From positions 496,001 through 560,000 of the forward strand of contig CAWARY010000002.1 in the NCBI GenBank assembly GCA_963784645.1: a DNA stretch of 64,000 bases. The letters run 5' to 3'. Source of the stretch: JBBRVW01 sp963784645. GTDB taxonomy: Bacteria; Actinomycetota; Actinomycetes; JACCUZ01. The translations under genes and the position numbers were made by a program. Shown here piece by piece: positions 6,365 through 15,107 of this stretch (positions are counted from its first letter, which is position 1; the number at the start of each line of letters is the position of its first letter). The notes below the pieces were generated by a model. That model saw nothing but the letters and a program-made list of their open reading frames with translations, did no database searches and was not told where the DNA came from.

Positions 6365-9156
6365 CCGACGAGAGCGTCCGGGAGCCGGACCTGCCCGCGG
6401 CGCACCAGCACCCGGCCGCCGGACCGGTGGGAGTCATGCTCCGGGACCTGCGCAGCCGCCCGGAGGGCCTGAGCGCCGCCGAGGCCCAGCGGCGCCTCGA
6501 GCGCTACGGTCCCAACACGCTGACCCGACGGGCGCGGCGGCGGTGGCCCGGGGAGCTGGCCGCGCAGTTCACCCATCCGCTGGCCGTGCTGCTCGAGGCG
6601 GCAGCAGGGCTCGCGTTCGTCGCGGGAATGCCGGTCCTGGGCTGGGCCGTGGTCGCCGTGGTGCTGCTGAACGCCGGTTTCGCCTTTGCGCAGGAGCAGC
6701 AGGCCGAGCGCGCGGTCGAGGCGTTGCAGGCCTACCTCCCGCAGCACGCGGACGTGCTGCGGGACGGCGTGATCGCCACCGTCACCGCCGCGGACCTGGT
6801 GCCGGGCGACGCGCTGCTCCTGGGCGAGGGCCAGCGGGTCCCGGCCGACGCGCGTCTGCTGTCCGGCGAGGTGACGGTCGACCTGTCGACGCTGACCGGT
6901 GAGTCCGTCCCGCAGGTGCGGGAGCCCGAGCCCTCGGCGGCGCCGCTGCTGGAGGCCACCGACGTGGTGTTCAGCGGCACCACCGTCGTCGGCGGCGCCG
7001 CCCAAGCGCTCGTGTTCGCGACCGGCGACCACACCGAGCTGGGCCGGATTGCCTCCCTCTCCCAACGGGTGACCCGCGAGCGCAGCCCGCTCGAGGACCA
7101 GGTGCGGCAGGTGGCCCGGCTGATCGCCGTCGTCGCCGTCGTGGCGGGGCTCGCCTTCCTGCCGCTCGGGATGCTCGCGGGGCTGTCCCTCCGCGATGCC
7201 TCACTGTTCGCCGTGGGCCTGCTCGTGGCGAACGTCCCCGAGGGCCTGCTTCCCACCATCACCCTCGCGCTGGCCGTCGGTGTGCGAGCCGTCGCCCGCC
7301 GAGGCGTCGTCGTGAAGCGGCTGTCGGCCGTCGAGACCCTGGGGTCGACGACCGTCATCTGCACCGACAAGACCGGGACCATCACGCAGAACCGGATGCG
7401 GCCGGTCGCGGTGTGGGTCGCCGCGCGCGACGTCCCGCTGGTGCCGCACCCCGCCGACGCCGCCGTGCAGCTGTTCAGCGAGGCCCTGGCCCGCTGCACG
7501 ACCGTCCGGGGAGCGCTCGACGGTGGCTCCGGCGAGGACCCGACCGAGATCGCCGCGGTGGCTGCGGCGACCAGCCTCGGCCGCGTCTACGACCCGGCCG
7601 TCCGCGACCGCGACCGGGTCCGGCTGCTCCCGTTCAGCTCGACCCTGCGCCTGATGTCGACCGTCGACCGCACGCCGACGGGGCTGCGGCTGCACGTGAA
7701 GGGCGCGCCGGAGTCGGTCCTGGCGCGGGCCACCTCGTGCTGGCGGGCCGGGCGCGCAGTTCCCCTGGACGACGACCTGCGAGAAGTCGTCGAGGAGCAG
7801 GTCCGCACGCTGGCCGGCCGCGGCCTTCGCCTGCTGGGCGTGGCCGACCGCGACCTGGACGACGACGACGCCGACGCCGAGCGCGAGACCCTGGAGGGTG
7901 GCCTCCGCTTCCTCGGCCTGGTCGCCCTGCTCGACCCGCCTCGGCCCCAGGTGGCCGACGCCGTCGCCCTGTGCCACCTAGCCGGCATCCGGATCCACGT
8001 CGTCACCGGCGACAGCGGTGACACCGCGGCGGAGGTCGCCCGCCAGGTGGGGATCGGGGCCGGCGGCCGCGCACCGGTGGTCGTCATCGGTGCGGACCTT
8101 GCGACCATGTCCGACGCCGGCCTCGCCGACCTCCTCTCGGCCGGCGAGGTGGTGCTGGCCAGGACCAGCCCCGAGGACAAGCTGCGGGTGGCCGACGTGC
8201 TCAAGGCCGGCGGCGAGGTCGTGGCGATGACGGGGGACGGCGTCAACGACGCACCGGCGCTGCGCCGGGCCGACATCGGTGTCGCAATGGGGGAGGGCGG
8301 CACCGACGTGGCGCGCGAGGCCGCGACGGCCGTGCTGACGGATGACGACTTCGCGTCGATCGTCGCGGCGGTGGAGGAGGGGCGGCGCGTCTACGACGAC
8401 GTCCGGAAGTTCATCGTCTACATCTTCGCCCACGCGGTTCCCGAGGTGGTGCCGTTCCTCGTGTTCGCCCTGTCCGGCGGGGCCGTTCCGCTGCCGCTCA
8501 CCGTGCTTGCCATCCTGGCGATCGACCTCGGGACGGAGACGTTGCCGGCCCTCGCGCTGGGTCGCGAGCCGGCCGAACCCGGCTTGATGTCCCGGCCGCC
8601 CCGCCCGCGCGCCCAACGGGTCGTGACGCGCGAGATGTTGGTGCGGGCCTGGGGGGTGCTGGGTGGGGTGTCCGCGGCGCTGGTGATGCTCGCGTTCTTC
8701 GTCACGCTGCTGCGCTCCGGCTGGCGGCCAGGAGACCCCACCGGACCGGGCTCGGTTCTGCGCGGTGCCTACCTCGAGGCGACCACTGCAACCTTCGCCG
8801 CGATCGTCGCCTGCCAGGTCGGCACCGCCCTGGCAGCCCGGGCCGACCGAGCGTCCCTGCTCCGCATCGGCCTGCGCACCAACCCGATGCTGCTGTGGGG
8901 CATCGGCTTCGAGCTGGCGTTCACGGCCGCGCTGGTCTACCTGCCGGTCGCGAACGACGTCATGGGGACCGCGCCCCTGCCGCTGAGCACCCTGCTGCTT
9001 CTCCTGCCGTTCCCGGTGGTCGTCTGGGGCGCCGACGAGCTCTGGCGGGCACGGCTTCGGCGTCTGGACGGGCAGCCGGACCAAGGTCCTCAGCTCATGG
9101 GGCGCAGGTCTCGCCCCCGTGGACACCGGGCCGACAGGGGCACCTCGCGGCGGTAG
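6361..9156 (+). CDS. P2-type cation-transporting ATPase (PEGLL type)
   Basis: About 931 residues from GTG 6361. TGES lies near residue 179, PEGLL near 293, DKTGT with the phosphorylated Asp near 336, and GDGVNDAPALRRADIGVAMG in the hinge. The M4 motif VANVPEGLLPTITLALAVG resembles Na,K-ATPase-like and bacterial P2C pumps rather than the neighbour at 1356, so the two pumps probably move different ions. The start is inferred from overlap with the short upstream frame; the longer upstream frame in the same phase is low-complexity Gly-Pro and lacks a ribosome-binding site. Its 3' end contains the regulatory sites of the next gene. Confidence 0.88.
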   Translation: MTDESVREPDLPAAHQHPAAGPVGVMLRDLRSRPEGLSAAEAQRRLERYGPNTLTRRARRRWPGELAAQFTHPLAVLLEAAAGLAFVAGMPVLGWAVVAVVLLNAGFAFAQEQQAERAVEALQAYLPQHADVLRDGVIATVTAADLVPGDALLLGEGQRVPADARLLSGEVTVDLSTLTGESVPQVREPEPSAAPLLEATDVVFSGTTVVGGAAQALVFATGDHTELGRIASLSQRVTRERSPLEDQVRQVARLIAVVAVVAGLAFLPLGMLAGLSLRDASLFAVGLLVANVPEGLLPTITLALAVGVRAVARRGVVVKRLSAVETLGSTTVICTDKTGTITQNRMRPVAVWVAARDVPLVPHPADAAVQLFSEALARCTTVRGALDGGSGEDPTEIAAVAAATSLGRVYDPAVRDRDRVRLLPFSSTLRLMSTVDRTPTGLRLHVKGAPESVLARATSCWRAGRAVPLDDDLREVVEEQVRTLAGRGLRLLGVADRDLDDDDADAERETLEGGLRFLGLVALLDPPRPQVADAVALCHLAGIRIHVVTGDSGDTAAEVARQVGIGAGGRAPVVVIGADLATMSDAGLADLLSAGEVVLARTSPEDKLRVADVLKAGGEVVAMTGDGVNDAPALRRADIGVAMGEGGTDVAREAATAVLTDDDFASIVAAVEEGRRVYDDVRKFIVYIFAHAVPEVVPFLVFALSGGAVPLPLTVLAILAIDLGTETLPALALGREPAEPGLMSRPPRPRAQRVVTREMLVRAWGVLGGVSAALVMLAFFVTLLRSGWRPGDPTGPGSVLRGAYLEATTATFAAIVACQVGTALAARADRASLLRIGLRTNPMLLWGIGFELAFTAALVYLPVANDVMGTAPLPLSTLLLLLPFPVVVWGADELWRARLRRLDGQPDQGPQLMGRRSRPRGHRADRGTSRR
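9077..9090. promoter_or_regulatory. DevR-box-like site inside the ATPase 3' end, upstream of phosphoketolase
   Basis: CGGACCAAGGTCCT has the uninterrupted core GGACCAAGGTCC, the same core as the site in front of devR (24396). It ends 107 bases before the phosphoketolase start. A degenerate relative of the 4902 site, GGGGCGCAGGTCTC, follows at 9099..9112. Both lie within coding sequence of the upstream ATPase. Confidence 0.45.
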
Positions 9157-9197
9157 CGTCGGATGACGGCAGGGCACCCCGACGGAGGAGAGAAACC

Positions 9198-11624
9198 GTG
9201 GCCACGACGGAGCTGGGCGCACCGGCAGCCCTGGACGAGCTGGTGGAGCGGCTGGCGCACCCCACCGACGACGACGTGGCGGCGATGGACGCCTGGTGGC
9301 GGGCGAACAACTACCTCACGGTCGGCCAGATCTACCTGATGGCCAACCCGCTGCTCCGCGAGGAGCTCACTGCTGAGCACATCAAGCCGCGGCTGTTGGG
9401 CCACTGGGGCACCAGCCCCGGCCTGTCGTTCATGTACGCCCACGTCTCACGGCTGATCCAGCAGACCGGCCAGGAGGTGCTCTACCTCACCGGCCCCGGG
9501 CACGGCGGACCGGCGCTGGTGGCCGCGGGCTACCTGGAGGGCACCTACAGCGAGGTCTACCCGGACGTCACCCAGGACACCGAGGGCGTGCGACGGCTGT
9601 TCCGTCAGTTCTCCGCGCCCGGCGGCATCCCCAGCCACGTCTCGGTCACGACCCCGGGGTCCATCCACGAGGGCGGCGAGCTCGGCTACGTCCTGGTGCA
9701 CGCCTTCGGTGCCGTGATGGACAACCCGGACCTCGTCGCCCTCGCCGTCGTCGGCGACGGGGAGGCAGAGACCGGTCCGCTCGAGGGGTCCTGGAAGGGC
9801 GTCTCCTTCCTCAACCCGGCCCGCGACGGCGCAGTGCTCCCGGTGCTGCACCTCAACGGCGCGAAGATCGCTGGTCCGACCGTCCTCGGCCGCAAGGACC
9901 CGGCCGAGGTCCGATCCCTCCTCGAGGGCCACGGCTACGACGTCATCGAGGTCGACGGCGACGACCTGCCGGGGATGCACCACCGCTTCGCGGCGGCACT
10001 GGCCCGGGCGTGGGGCCACATCCGGCGGATCCAGACCGCTGCTCGCGGTGGCGACTGGGACGGCACGCGACCCCGGTGGCCGATGATCGTGCTGCGCACG
10101 CCGAAGGGGTGGACCGGCCCGGACGTCGTCGACGGCATCCAGGTGCGCGGCACCTGGCGCGCCCACCAGGTGCCGCTGTCCGGGGTGAAGGAGAACCCGG
10201 ATCACCTGCACCTGCTGGAGGACTGGCTGCGGTCCTACCGGCCCGAGGAGCTCTTCGACGACGACGGCGCGCCCACCGAGCTGGTCCGCCGGGCGAACCC
10301 CGAGGGCGACCTCCGGATGAGCGCGACGCCGCACGCCAACGGTGGCCGGCTGACCCGCGACCTCGACCTACCGGACTTCCGCGACTACGCCGTCGACGTG
10401 CCCAGCCCGGCGTCCTCCCGTGCGGAGTCGACCCGCAAGCTCGGCGAGATGATGCGCGACATCTACCGCGCGAACCCCGACCGGTTCCGGCTCTTCTGCC
10501 CCGACGAGACGAACAGCAACCGGCTCGGCGCTGTCTTCGAGGCGTCCGACCGCGGGTTCATGGAGCGCGTCACCGGCGACGACGTCGCGCTCTCCCGCGA
10601 CGGCCGGGTGATGGAGGTGCTGTCCGAGCACAACTGCCACGGCTGGCTGGAGGGGTACACGCTCACCGGCCGGCACGGCTGGTTCGCCACCTACGAGGCG
10701 TTCGCGATGGTGAGCGCGTCGCAGACCATCCAGCACAGCAAGTGGCTGCAGGAGGCCGACGAGCTGCCGTGGCGCGCCGAGGTCCCGAGCCTCAACGTGC
10801 TGCTCACCTCCACCGCGTGGCGCAACGACCACAACGGCTTCAGCCACCAGGGGCCCGGCCTCATCCAGAACGTCATCACCACCCGCGGCAACATCGGCCG
10901 GGTCTACCTCCCGCCGGACGCCAACTGCCTGATGTCGGTGGCCGACCACTGCTTCCGGTCCCGGTCCTACGTCAACCTCGTCGTCATCGACAAGCAGCCG
11001 CAGCTGCAGTGGCTGACGATGGACGAGGCGGTGGAGCACTGCGCCCGCGGCGCCGGTGTCTGGTCGTGGGCCGGCACCGACGACGGGACCGCTGACCCCG
11101 ACATCGTGCTGGCCTGCGCCGGGGACGTGGTCACGATGGAGACGGTCGCCGCCGCCGACATCCTCCGCGAGCACCTGCCGCACTTCCGCACCCGCGTCGT
11201 CAACGTCGTCGACCTCATGACGCTGCCGCGGCGCAAGGACCACCCGCACGGCATGGACGAGACGTTGTTCAACGAGCTGTTCACCGACCATGTCGACGTG
11301 GTGTTCGCGTTCCACGGCTACCCCGGCGCCATCCACCAGCTGGTGCACGGCCGCCCGGACGCCGACCGGTTCCGGGTCCGCGGCTTCATCGAGGAGGGCA
11401 CGACCACGACACCCTTCGACATGGTCGTGCGCAACCGCGCCTCCCGCTACCACCTCGTCATGGACGCGCTGAACAACGCCCGCCGCACGCCGCCGGGCGC
11501 CAGCGACCTGAAGGCCTGGTGCGAGCAGCGCCTCGCGGAGCACGAGATCTACGTCGTCGAGCACCTCGAGGACATGCCGGAGGTCCGCGACTGGGTGCTC
11601 GGCGACTGGGCGACGAAGGCCTAG
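9198..11624 (+). CDS. xfp: Xylulose-5-phosphate/fructose-6-phosphate phosphoketolase
   Basis: An 808-residue thiamine-diphosphate enzyme starting at GTG 9198 behind GGAGGAG. It splits xylulose 5-phosphate (and usually fructose 6-phosphate) with phosphate into acetyl phosphate plus glyceraldehyde 3-phosphate or erythrose 4-phosphate. Family motifs are visible: LTGPGHGGPALVAAGYLEG, the TPP-binding GDGEAETGPLEGSWKG and HLNGAKIAGPT. The length is normal for the family. The acetate kinase gene follows after 17 bases, so the two form an ATP-generating bypass from sugar phosphate to acetate. A DevR-box-like site upstream suggests induction with the dormancy genes. Confidence 0.95.
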   Translation: MATTELGAPAALDELVERLAHPTDDDVAAMDAWWRANNYLTVGQIYLMANPLLREELTAEHIKPRLLGHWGTSPGLSFMYAHVSRLIQQTGQEVLYLTGPGHGGPALVAAGYLEGTYSEVYPDVTQDTEGVRRLFRQFSAPGGIPSHVSVTTPGSIHEGGELGYVLVHAFGAVMDNPDLVALAVVGDGEAETGPLEGSWKGVSFLNPARDGAVLPVLHLNGAKIAGPTVLGRKDPAEVRSLLEGHGYDVIEVDGDDLPGMHHRFAAALARAWGHIRRIQTAARGGDWDGTRPRWPMIVLRTPKGWTGPDVVDGIQVRGTWRAHQVPLSGVKENPDHLHLLEDWLRSYRPEELFDDDGAPTELVRRANPEGDLRMSATPHANGGRLTRDLDLPDFRDYAVDVPSPASSRAESTRKLGEMMRDIYRANPDRFRLFCPDETNSNRLGAVFEASDRGFMERVTGDDVALSRDGRVMEVLSEHNCHGWLEGYTLTGRHGWFATYEAFAMVSASQTIQHSKWLQEADELPWRAEVPSLNVLLTSTAWRNDHNGFSHQGPGLIQNVITTRGNIGRVYLPPDANCLMSVADHCFRSRSYVNLVVIDKQPQLQWLTMDEAVEHCARGAGVWSWAGTDDGTADPDIVLACAGDVVTMETVAAADILREHLPHFRTRVVNVVDLMTLPRRKDHPHGMDETLFNELFTDHVDVVFAFHGYPGAIHQLVHGRPDADRFRVRGFIEEGTTTTPFDMVVRNRASRYHLVMDALNNARRTPPGASDLKAWCEQRLAEHEIYVVEHLEDMPEVRDWVLGDWATKA

Positions 11625-11641
11625 GGGTGGCGCCTGGCCCG

Positions 11642-12817
11642 ATGCAGGTCCTCGTCGTCAACAGCGGCAGCTCGTCGGTCAAGCTCGCGGTCGTCGACCC
11701 GGTGTCCGGCGCCAGGTCGATGACCGCGCACGCGGAGCAGGTCGGCTCCGACGACGCCGTGGTCCACGTGCGGCGCGGCGACCAGGAGGACTCCGCCCCG
11801 CCCGGCGATGCCACCCACCGCGGCATCGTGGCCCACGTCCTCGGCAGCCTCACCGCCGGGGAGCGGCGGGCGCTGACCGGCGTGGGGCACCGGGTCGTGC
11901 ACGGTGGCCCGCTCCTCACCGAGTCGGTCCTCGTCGATGACGAGGTGCTCGCGACGCTGCGCGACGTCGTCGGCCTCGCACCGCTGCACGTGCCCGCCAA
12001 CATCGCCGGCATCGAGGCCGCCCGCCACGAGCTGCCCGGGCTGCCCCAGGTCGCGGTCTTCGACACGGCGTTCCACCGCACGATGCCGCCCGTCGCGCAC
12101 CGGTACGCGGTGCCGCGGGCCTGGTACGACGAGCACCACGTCCGCCGCTATGGCGCCCACGGCACCAGCCACCGGTACCTCGCCGGCCGCACCGCCGAGC
12201 TGCTCGGCCGTCCGACCGAGGGGCTGCGCCTGGTCACCCTGCACCTCGGCAACGGGTGCAGCGCGGCAGCGGTGCTCGACGGGCGTTCGATGGACACCAC
12301 GATGGGACTGACTCCGCTCGAGGGCCTCGTGATGGGCACCCGCAGCGGCGACGTCGACCCGAACCTCGTCGGCTACGCGTCGAAGCGGCTCGGCCTCGAC
12401 GTCGACGGCGTGCTCGACGTCCTCAACCACGGCAGCGGCCTGCTCGGGCTGTCCGGGCTGAGCAACGACATGCGCGTCCTGACCGAAGCGGCCGCGGCCG
12501 GTTCCGCGCCGGCCAGGCTCGCTGTCGACGTGTTCTGCTACCGCGCGGCGAAGGGAGTGGCGGGAATGGTCGTGGCCCTGGGCGGGCTCGACGCGCTGGT
12601 CTTCAGCGGCGGCATCGGCGAGCACTCGGTGGAGGTGCGCAGCCTGGTCCTCGGGCATCTCGCCGTCCTGGGTCTCGCCGAGGACGAGGCCGCCAACGCC
12701 GACCACGGCGCCGGCACCGGCGGCCGGGTCAGCACCGCTGACCGGCCGGTGGCCCTGGTCGTCCCGACGGACGAGGAGCTGGTGATCTCGCGCGACACCG
12801 CCGCCCTGACGACCTGA
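11642..12817 (+). CDS. ackA: Acetate kinase
   Basis: A 391-residue ASKHA-fold kinase that converts acetyl phosphate and ADP to acetate and ATP. The N-terminal signature VLVVNSGSSSVKL, the FDTAFHRTMP segment, GAHGTSHRYL and LGNGCSAAAV are all present. ATG 11642 is preferred because it gives the standard N-terminus; an in-frame GTG at 11627 is possible. It lies 17 bases after phosphoketolase, with no phosphotransacetylase gene nearby, consistent with acetyl phosphate coming directly from phosphoketolase. Confidence 0.95.
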   Translation: MQVLVVNSGSSSVKLAVVDPVSGARSMTAHAEQVGSDDAVVHVRRGDQEDSAPPGDATHRGIVAHVLGSLTAGERRALTGVGHRVVHGGPLLTESVLVDDEVLATLRDVVGLAPLHVPANIAGIEAARHELPGLPQVAVFDTAFHRTMPPVAHRYAVPRAWYDEHHVRRYGAHGTSHRYLAGRTAELLGRPTEGLRLVTLHLGNGCSAAAVLDGRSMDTTMGLTPLEGLVMGTRSGDVDPNLVGYASKRLGLDVDGVLDVLNHGSGLLGLSGLSNDMRVLTEAAAAGSAPARLAVDVFCYRAAKGVAGMVVALGGLDALVFSGGIGEHSVEVRSLVLGHLAVLGLAEDEAANADHGAGTGGRVSTADRPVALVVPTDEELVISRDTAALTT

Positions 12818-12837
12818 CGACCTGACGACCTGACGAC
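12806..12837. repeat. Four tandem copies of an 8-bp unit across the ackA stop codon
   Basis: CTGACGAC is repeated four times without interruption; the ackA stop TGA lies in the second copy. Because each unit contains TGA, slippage here would change the 3' spacer but not the protein beyond its last residues. Confidence 0.8.
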
Positions 12838-12878
12838 CCGAGGTTGCCTACGGGCGGCGTTCCGGGAGGAGCACACGG

Positions 12879-13784
12879 ATGCAGGAGCACGAGCAGGTCG
12901 CTGCGGAGACCGTCGGCCTGGTCAAGCGGTTCGGCTCCGTCGAGGCCGTGGCGGGCGTGGACCTTGCCGTGCGACGTGGTGAGGTCGTCGGGCTGCTGGG
13001 CCCCAACGGCGCCGGCAAGACGACGATCATCCGCAGCCTGATGGGGTTCCTCCGGCCGACGGCCGGGTCCCTCCGCGTCCTCGGCGGTGACGTGTCCCGG
13101 GGCGACGTCAGGGTGCGCGTCGGCTACCTCCCCGCGGACGCCGGCCTGGACCGCAAGCTCACCGTCGACACCCTGCTGGGCTGGTACGCCGCGCTGCGCG
13201 GGGGTGTACCGGCGGACCGCATCGCGGCGCTGTGCGAACGGCTCGGGGTGGATCGCGGCCGCCGGATCGGAGAGCTGTCCACGGGGAACCGGCGCAAGGT
13301 CGGGCTGGTCCAGGCGGTGATGCACGAGCCGGACCTGCTGGTGCTGGACGAGCCGACCGCCGGGCTGGACCCGCTGGTCCAACGCGAGGCTGCGGCGCTG
13401 GTGCGCGAGTGCCGGGACCGCGGGGCGGGTGTCCTGTTCTCCTCCCACGTCCTGCCCGAGGTGGCCGACGTCGCGGACCGGGTCGTCATGCTCCGAGCCG
13501 GACGAGTGGTGCACGAGACGACCGTCTCGGACCTGCGTGACCTGGCGCGCGAGCGGATCGAGCTGCACCTCGGCGCAGCGCCTCCTCCGGACCTGCTCGA
13601 CGGTGTGCCCGGCCTGGTGTCGTGGCAGGCCGACGGGACCCGGCTGGTGGTCGAGGTCGACGGGCCGGTCGGTGCACTCGTCAGGGCCGTCGCTCCGTAC
13701 GACGTCCAGCGCATCGTCAGCCACGAGCAGGACCTCGAGGACGTGTTCTTCAGGTTCTACCGGGACGAGGGGACCCCACGGTGA
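12879..13784 (+). CDS. ABC transporter ATP-binding protein (ABC-2 export type)
   Basis: A 301-residue ATPase subunit, ATG 12879 behind GGGAGGAG. It has Walker A GPNGAGKTT near residue 46, a variant signature LSTGNRRK and Walker B LLVLDEPTAGLDP. The C-terminal extension of about 80 residues resembles exporters of the CcmA/NatA class. It overlaps the GTG start of the permease gene at 13781 (GTGA), so the pair is translationally coupled. The exported substrate is unknown, and the permease is frameshifted, so the transporter may be inactive. Confidence 0.88.
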   Translation: MQEHEQVAAETVGLVKRFGSVEAVAGVDLAVRRGEVVGLLGPNGAGKTTIIRSLMGFLRPTAGSLRVLGGDVSRGDVRVRVGYLPADAGLDRKLTVDTLLGWYAALRGGVPADRIAALCERLGVDRGRRIGELSTGNRRKVGLVQAVMHEPDLLVLDEPTAGLDPLVQREAAALVRECRDRGAGVLFSSHVLPEVADVADRVVMLRAGRVVHETTVSDLRDLARERIELHLGAAPPPDLLDGVPGLVSWQADGTRLVVEVDGPVGALVRAVAPYDVQRIVSHEQDLEDVFFRFYRDEGTPR

Positions 13785-14598
13785 GGACGCGGCCGCTCGT
13801 CCTCGCCGGCATGCTGCGCGACCGGCGCCGGTCGACCGTGTGGTGGATGCTGGCCGTCGCCGCGATGTCGGTGACCTTCGCCGCGGCGTACCCGTCGGTC
13901 CGCGACTCGGCGCGCCAGCTCGAGTCGTACATGAACTCGCTGCCGCAAGGGCTGTCCGAGCTGCTGGGCGCGGGTACGGGCATCGGCACACCGGCCGGCT
14001 ATCTCAGCTCCCAGCTCTACGCGAACGTGCTCCCCGTCCTGCTCGTCGTCCTCGGGATCGGAGCGGCCGCCTGGTCGATCGCGGGGGCGGAGGCCGACGG
14101 GACCTCGAGATGCTGCTCGCCAGCCCAGTGAGCAGGAGCCGGGTCGCACTGGAGCGGCTGGTCGGGATCGGACTGGTCACGCTGGTCGTCGTCGGGGCGA
14201 CGACGATCGCACTCGTCGCCACGGCGCCGGTGTTCGGCCTCGCCGCGCTGCCCGATGACGCCCTGTGGGCGGCCGGGCTCGCGGTCTGGACGCTCACGAT
14301 GTGCGTCGCCGGCATCACCCACGGCGTCGGGGCTGCGACCGGGTCACGCGGTACGTCGGTCGCGGTCGGCTCCGCGGTGGCGGCGGGTACGTACGTCCTG
14401 TACGGCCTCGCCGCCCTGGTCGAGCCGCTGCAGCCGCTGCGATGGCTGTCGCCCTGGTTCTGGTTCCTCGACGCCGACCCGCTGGTCGAGGGGTTCAGCG
14501 GTCGGCTGTGGCTGCAGGCGGTGCTGCTTCCCCTTGCGGTCGCCGCGGTCGCCGTCGCCGCCGGACTGCTGCGGCTGCGACGACGGGACCTGCACTGA
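13781..14598 (+). pseudogene. ABC-2 type permease, broken by a frameshift near 14104
   Basis: The first part (GTG 13781, RTRPLVLAGMLRDRRRSTVW) reads to about 14104, then the family continues in another phase with LEMLLASPVSRSRVALERL and hydrophobic helices to a stop at 14598. Joining the halves restores the common ABC-2 motif EADGTLEMLLASPVSR; one missing C at 14103..14108 (ACCTCGAG where ACCCTCGAG is expected) explains the break. Uncorrected, the first frame stops at 14131. Joined, the protein would have about 270 residues and six membrane helices. This is either a recent pseudogene or a sequencing error. Confidence 0.75.
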
Positions 14599-14655
14599 AT
14601 GTCGTCGCGCGAACGGGCGAACTGATCCGGCACTACTCCTCGTTCCGACGGCGCA

Positions 14656-14706
14656 TGATCCACAGCGGATCTGTTGGAGAAACTGCTATCGATCCCCTGT
14701 GGATCA
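14656..14706. repeat. Long near-perfect inverted repeat (16-bp arms, 19-base loop)
   Basis: Arms lie at 14656..14671 and 14691..14706 and differ at a single position; the arm reads TGATCCACAGCGGATC. It stands just after the ABC transporter operon and before the cassette-like genes. There is no T-tract, so a transcription terminator is possible but not certain; it could also mark the edge of the inserted region. A second, shorter hairpin (CTGGACG 14707..14713 / CGTCCAG 14728..14734) follows directly. Confidence 0.65.
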
Positions 14707-14737
14707 CTGGACGGGCGCGCGGCGCGGCGTCCAGCGG

Positions 14738-14746
14738 TAGGTGCCG
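14738..14746 (+). repeat. Boundary motif copy 1 (TAGGTGCCG)
   Basis: First of four copies of TAGGTGCCG found only between 14.7 and 17.9 kb. The local form is GCGGTAGGTGCCGATCT. It lies 54 bases before the ParB-like mini-gene and directly after a small hairpin. Confidence 0.5.
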
Positions 14747-14799
14747 ATCTCGAGCGGTTCGATACTCGGCGGCCGGCCGCAGTCGCTTAGCCTTCCCCG

Positions 14800-15033
14800 G
14801 TGCGGGTGAACATCCGGCTCATCACCGTTGGGCATGTGCATGATGCGCCAGGCGACCCGGCCAAGGTGGCGCAGCTGCACCGCTGGCTGATCGACAACCC
14901 GACCCTCGATCTTCCTCCGCTCGACGTACGAGCCAAGGACAACGGCACCTACCGCATCCATGACGGCCGACACCGGTTCCTCGCCTACGTGTTGGCAGAG
15001 CGCGAAACGGTGTTGATCGAGGTCGGCCGGTAG
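14800..15033 (+). CDS. ParB/sulfiredoxin-like N-terminal domain mini-protein
   Basis: A 77-residue protein from GTG 14800. The segment NGTYRIHDGRHRFLAY is typical of the ParB-type nucleotide-binding/nuclease fold, and the preceding residues suggest the usual small alpha/beta arrangement. It is far shorter than chromosome-partition ParB and has no HTH, so a segregation role is unlikely; free-standing versions occur in accessory DNA. The stop codon TAG is part of the second copy of the boundary motif TAGGTGCCG. No clear ribosome-binding site is visible, so the start is uncertain. Confidence 0.6.
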   Translation: MRVNIRLITVGHVHDAPGDPAKVAQLHRWLIDNPTLDLPPLDVRAKDNGTYRIHDGRHRFLAYVLAERETVLIEVGR

Positions 15034-15039
15034 GTGCCG
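15031..15039 (+). repeat. Boundary motif copy 2, overlapping the ParB-like stop codon
   Basis: TAGGTGCCG with the extended form CCGGTAGGTGCCGCTCT. The first three bases are the stop codon of the gene at 14800. An inverted copy of the same nine bases lies inside that gene at 14943..14951. Confidence 0.5.
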
Positions 15040-15107
15040 CTCTGGATCGTGCATACCGGCAGCGGCCGAACCGATCGGAAATGCCAGGTACGACTGATCC
15101 CCACTAC

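Noticed and set aside
12806..12837. The CTGACGAC tandem repeat as an attachment site or CRISPR-like element
   Set aside because: Only four contiguous 8-bp units with no spacers, no flanking recombinase; simple slippage explains it.
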